34,782 nucleotides of DNA from Deltaproteobacteria bacterium (GTDB lineage: Bacteria > Desulfobacterota > BSN033 > WVXP01). How positions within the stretch are numbered: the stretch's first letter is position 1; the number at the start of each line of letters is the position of its first letter. The translations under genes were made by a program, and so were the position numbers. Below are positions 33,613 through 34,782 of this stretch, one piece after another. Below the pieces are notes generated by a model that saw only the letters and a program-made list of their open reading frames with translations, ran no database searches and was not told the DNA's origin. The DNA lies in NCBI GenBank assembly GCA_019308905.1, contig JAFDHF010000068.1:1-34782 (forward strand), read 5' to 3'.

Positions 33613-33704
33613 GCTATGGCAGGTCTTTTCGATCGAAGCCGTGCCCCTCATCATCCCCGCTATGGCAGGTCTTTTCGATCGAAGCCGTGCCCCTCATCAT
33701 CCCC
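33613..33704 (+). repeat. exact 46-bp tandem duplication in the transposase remnant
   Basis: Bases 33613-33658 are repeated without change at 33659-33704. The unit starts GCTATGGCAGGTCTTTTCGA and is not a multiple of three, so it shifts the reading frame; dropping one copy would restore it. Perfect identity means the duplication is recent. Confidence 0.9.
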
Positions 33705-34507
33705 CAAGCCCTATCAGCCCCCAGCAGCGGGCCACGGCCATCGAACTCAAAAAGCGACTCCCCTCCTGGGGAGCCCCCAGGATCAAGAAGAACTTTGAGC
33801 TGACCATCTCAGACAAGGCCATCCGAAAGATCTGGCACCAAGAGGGCCTTGTCAGACGCAAAAGAAAAAAACACAAAACCAAAAACGACCTCAGAGCCGT
33901 CAAAGCCCTCTGGAGGCTGTTTGAACAGATCGATGTCGATACCAAAGACCTCGATGACATCCCTGAGCTCTGGCCCCAGATCCGAAGGCTCAACCTCCCC
34001 AAGATCCAATACACGGCAAGGGATGTGGTAAGCGGCCTACTGTGCAACGCCGATCTCACAGACTGCCGCATCCAAACCGATAACGGATCTGAATTCATCG
34101 GCTCCTGGAACGCCAAGAGCCCAAGTGCCTTCACCCTGACTGTCGAGTCGATCCCAGGACTCCAACACCATACCATCCCTCCCAAAGCTCACACCTACCA
34201 GGCAGACGTCGAGACCGCCCACCGCCTCATCGAAGACGAATTCTACGAGGTTGAGACCTTCCTGGACCGAACCGACTTCCTCCAAAAGGCAGCCGCCTAC
34301 AACCTCTGGTTCAACGTCGCCCGACCCAATAGCTATAAATCCAACAAAACCCCATTCCAGATCATCCATGAAAGAGACCCAACCATCAACCCAAGGACCG
34401 CCCTCCTGCCCCCCGTCTTCCTCGACCAAATCTATAACAAAAAACTCGACAATCTGTCCCAAGGGGGATACCATGTTGCTCCGCAGCCCTATTCCTCAGC
34501 GGCCTTC

Positions 34508-34526
34508 CCGCTTCCCCGGGAAGCGG
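34508..34526. repeat. 9-bp inverted repeat after the transposase core
   Basis: CCGCTTCCC and GGGAAGCGG flank a single central C. It lies about where the recognisable transposase ends. No T-run follows, so it is a weak terminator candidate at best. Confidence 0.4.
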
Positions 34527-34698
34527 CATTTGGGAGGAGAGATCCACTACAGGCTCTCGGCAAGGCCAAGCCGTGGCGGTTCATCTCCGCCGGAAGCCGG
34601 GTGATCCGGGTGGCGCAGGAGTTTCCTTTTTGGGGTTGAAGGGGTAAAATAAGGACATTCCTGCTCCTGGCTTTGTAGTGAATCACGGAGGGAAAATC

Positions 34699-34782
34699 AT
34701 GAAGCTCCAACACGTCGCACTGGTCTCTCGATCCGAGGAGAGCGCCCAGCGGTTCTACGGCGATCTTCTCGGTCTTGAAAGG
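34699..34782 (+). CDS. VOC/glyoxalase-family protein, partial
   Basis: Only 28 residues are inside the window: MKLQHVALVSRSEESAQRF, then YGDLLGLE. This is the first beta-alpha unit of a vicinal oxygen chelate domain (the HVALxV...FYxDxLGL pattern), as in glyoxalase I and methylmalonyl-CoA epimerase. The ATG at 34699 has GGAGGG seven bases upstream. TAAAAT at 34645-34650 may be a -10 box, without a good -35. The subfamily cannot be decided from this much. Confidence 0.75.
   Translation, partial: MKLQHVALVSRSEESAQRFYGDLLGLER

Larger units (their letters stand above)
33535..34639 (+). pseudogene. IS481-type transposase, frameshifted and internally deleted
   Basis: A helix-turn-helix piece (ARAFKVNRRTVRKWLRRYQ), then LFDRSRAPHHP, then a break. 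After an exact 46-bp tandem duplication (33613-33704) the same peptide restarts in another frame and continues SPISPQQRATAIELKKRLPS with WGAPRIKKNF, LFEQIDVDTKDLDDIPELWP, the rve catalytic core RIQTDNGSEFIG and ADVETAHRLIEDEFYEVE, all typical of IS481-like transposases. The stretch between VVSGL and DLTDCRIQTD looks about 25 residues short. The first 30 or so residues and the element ends are missing. After GGYHVAPQP the frame runs on to 34639 with no family resemblance. The DDE residues survive but the gene is dead. Confidence 0.85.

Noticed and set aside
34612-34650. Possible third copy of the inverted-repeat element end (GGAGTTTCCTTTTTGGGG)
   Set aside because: Similarity to the element end is limited to about 12 bases; neither the interior nor a second end follows.
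1-34782. CRISPR arrays, tRNA or rRNA genes, restriction or defence systems
   Set aside because: I looked for regular repeats, cloverleaf-like motifs and defence-type domains on both strands and saw none that I could support.

Overview
The window is GC-rich, densely coded DNA from a bacterium that I would place among the deltaproteobacterial lineages (Desulfobacterota). The reasons are a fused transaldolase/glucose-6-phosphate isomerase, a radical SAM ArsS gene with an in-frame UGA near its 3' end, a ResB cytochrome c biogenesis protein, a FAU-1/RtcA RNA-processing pair and many GTG/TTG starts. The placement is inference; there is no rRNA or tRNA gene to test it.

Layout. 1-3787 (minus strand): surface polysaccharide block with an O-antigen ligase/polymerase-like membrane protein, a coupled TPR protein and a NusG/RfaH-type antiterminator that runs off the left edge. 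4042-7681 (minus): arsenosugar-type cluster (AhpD-like protein, ArsS, two TIGR04282/TIGR04283 transferases) with 6-phosphogluconolactonase inside it. 7849-14017 (minus): sugar-phosphate genes zwf and tal-pgi, plus a 3'-truncated GH15 glucoamylase joined to the tail of a DUF547 gene. 14128-16283 (minus): flavin disulfide oxidoreductase and a TVP38-type membrane protein. 16469-17309: wreck of a YyaL-type thioredoxin-domain gene. 17570-19371 (plus): cation/proton antiporter and CBS-pair protein behind a palindrome, a promoter and a possible leader ORF. 19438-21831 (minus): thioesterase, JAMM peptidase, metallo-beta-lactamase-fold hydrolase and an unknown protein. 22053-22264 and 26232-26445: two copies, in opposite orientation, of a non-coding element of about 212 bp with terminal inverted repeats. 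Between them lie a histone-deacetylase-family gene (plus) and a resB-purQ-HU run (minus). 26464-29625 (minus): apbE, a FAU-1-like ribonuclease gene and rtcA. 29783-32545 (plus): uvrA. 32535-34639: broken remains of a glutamate-synthase-like gene, a NuoF-like gene and an IS481-type transposase. A VOC-family gene starts at 34699 and leaves the window.

Together, zwf, pgl and tal-pgi supply NADPH and pentose phosphates next to the arsenosugar genes, whose products carry a ribose-derived group. The best single observation is that arsS probably does not stop at the UGA at 6323-6325. Reading UGA as selenocysteine restores the C-terminal [C/U]GG motif of the family and adds seven residues including Sec, up to a second stop at 6302. 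Also notable are the inverted-repeat elements (one with a clean 9-bp target duplication), an exact 46-bp tandem duplication that frameshifts the transposase, and at least four loci damaged by deletions, which suggests ongoing gene loss or, less likely, assembly collapse.
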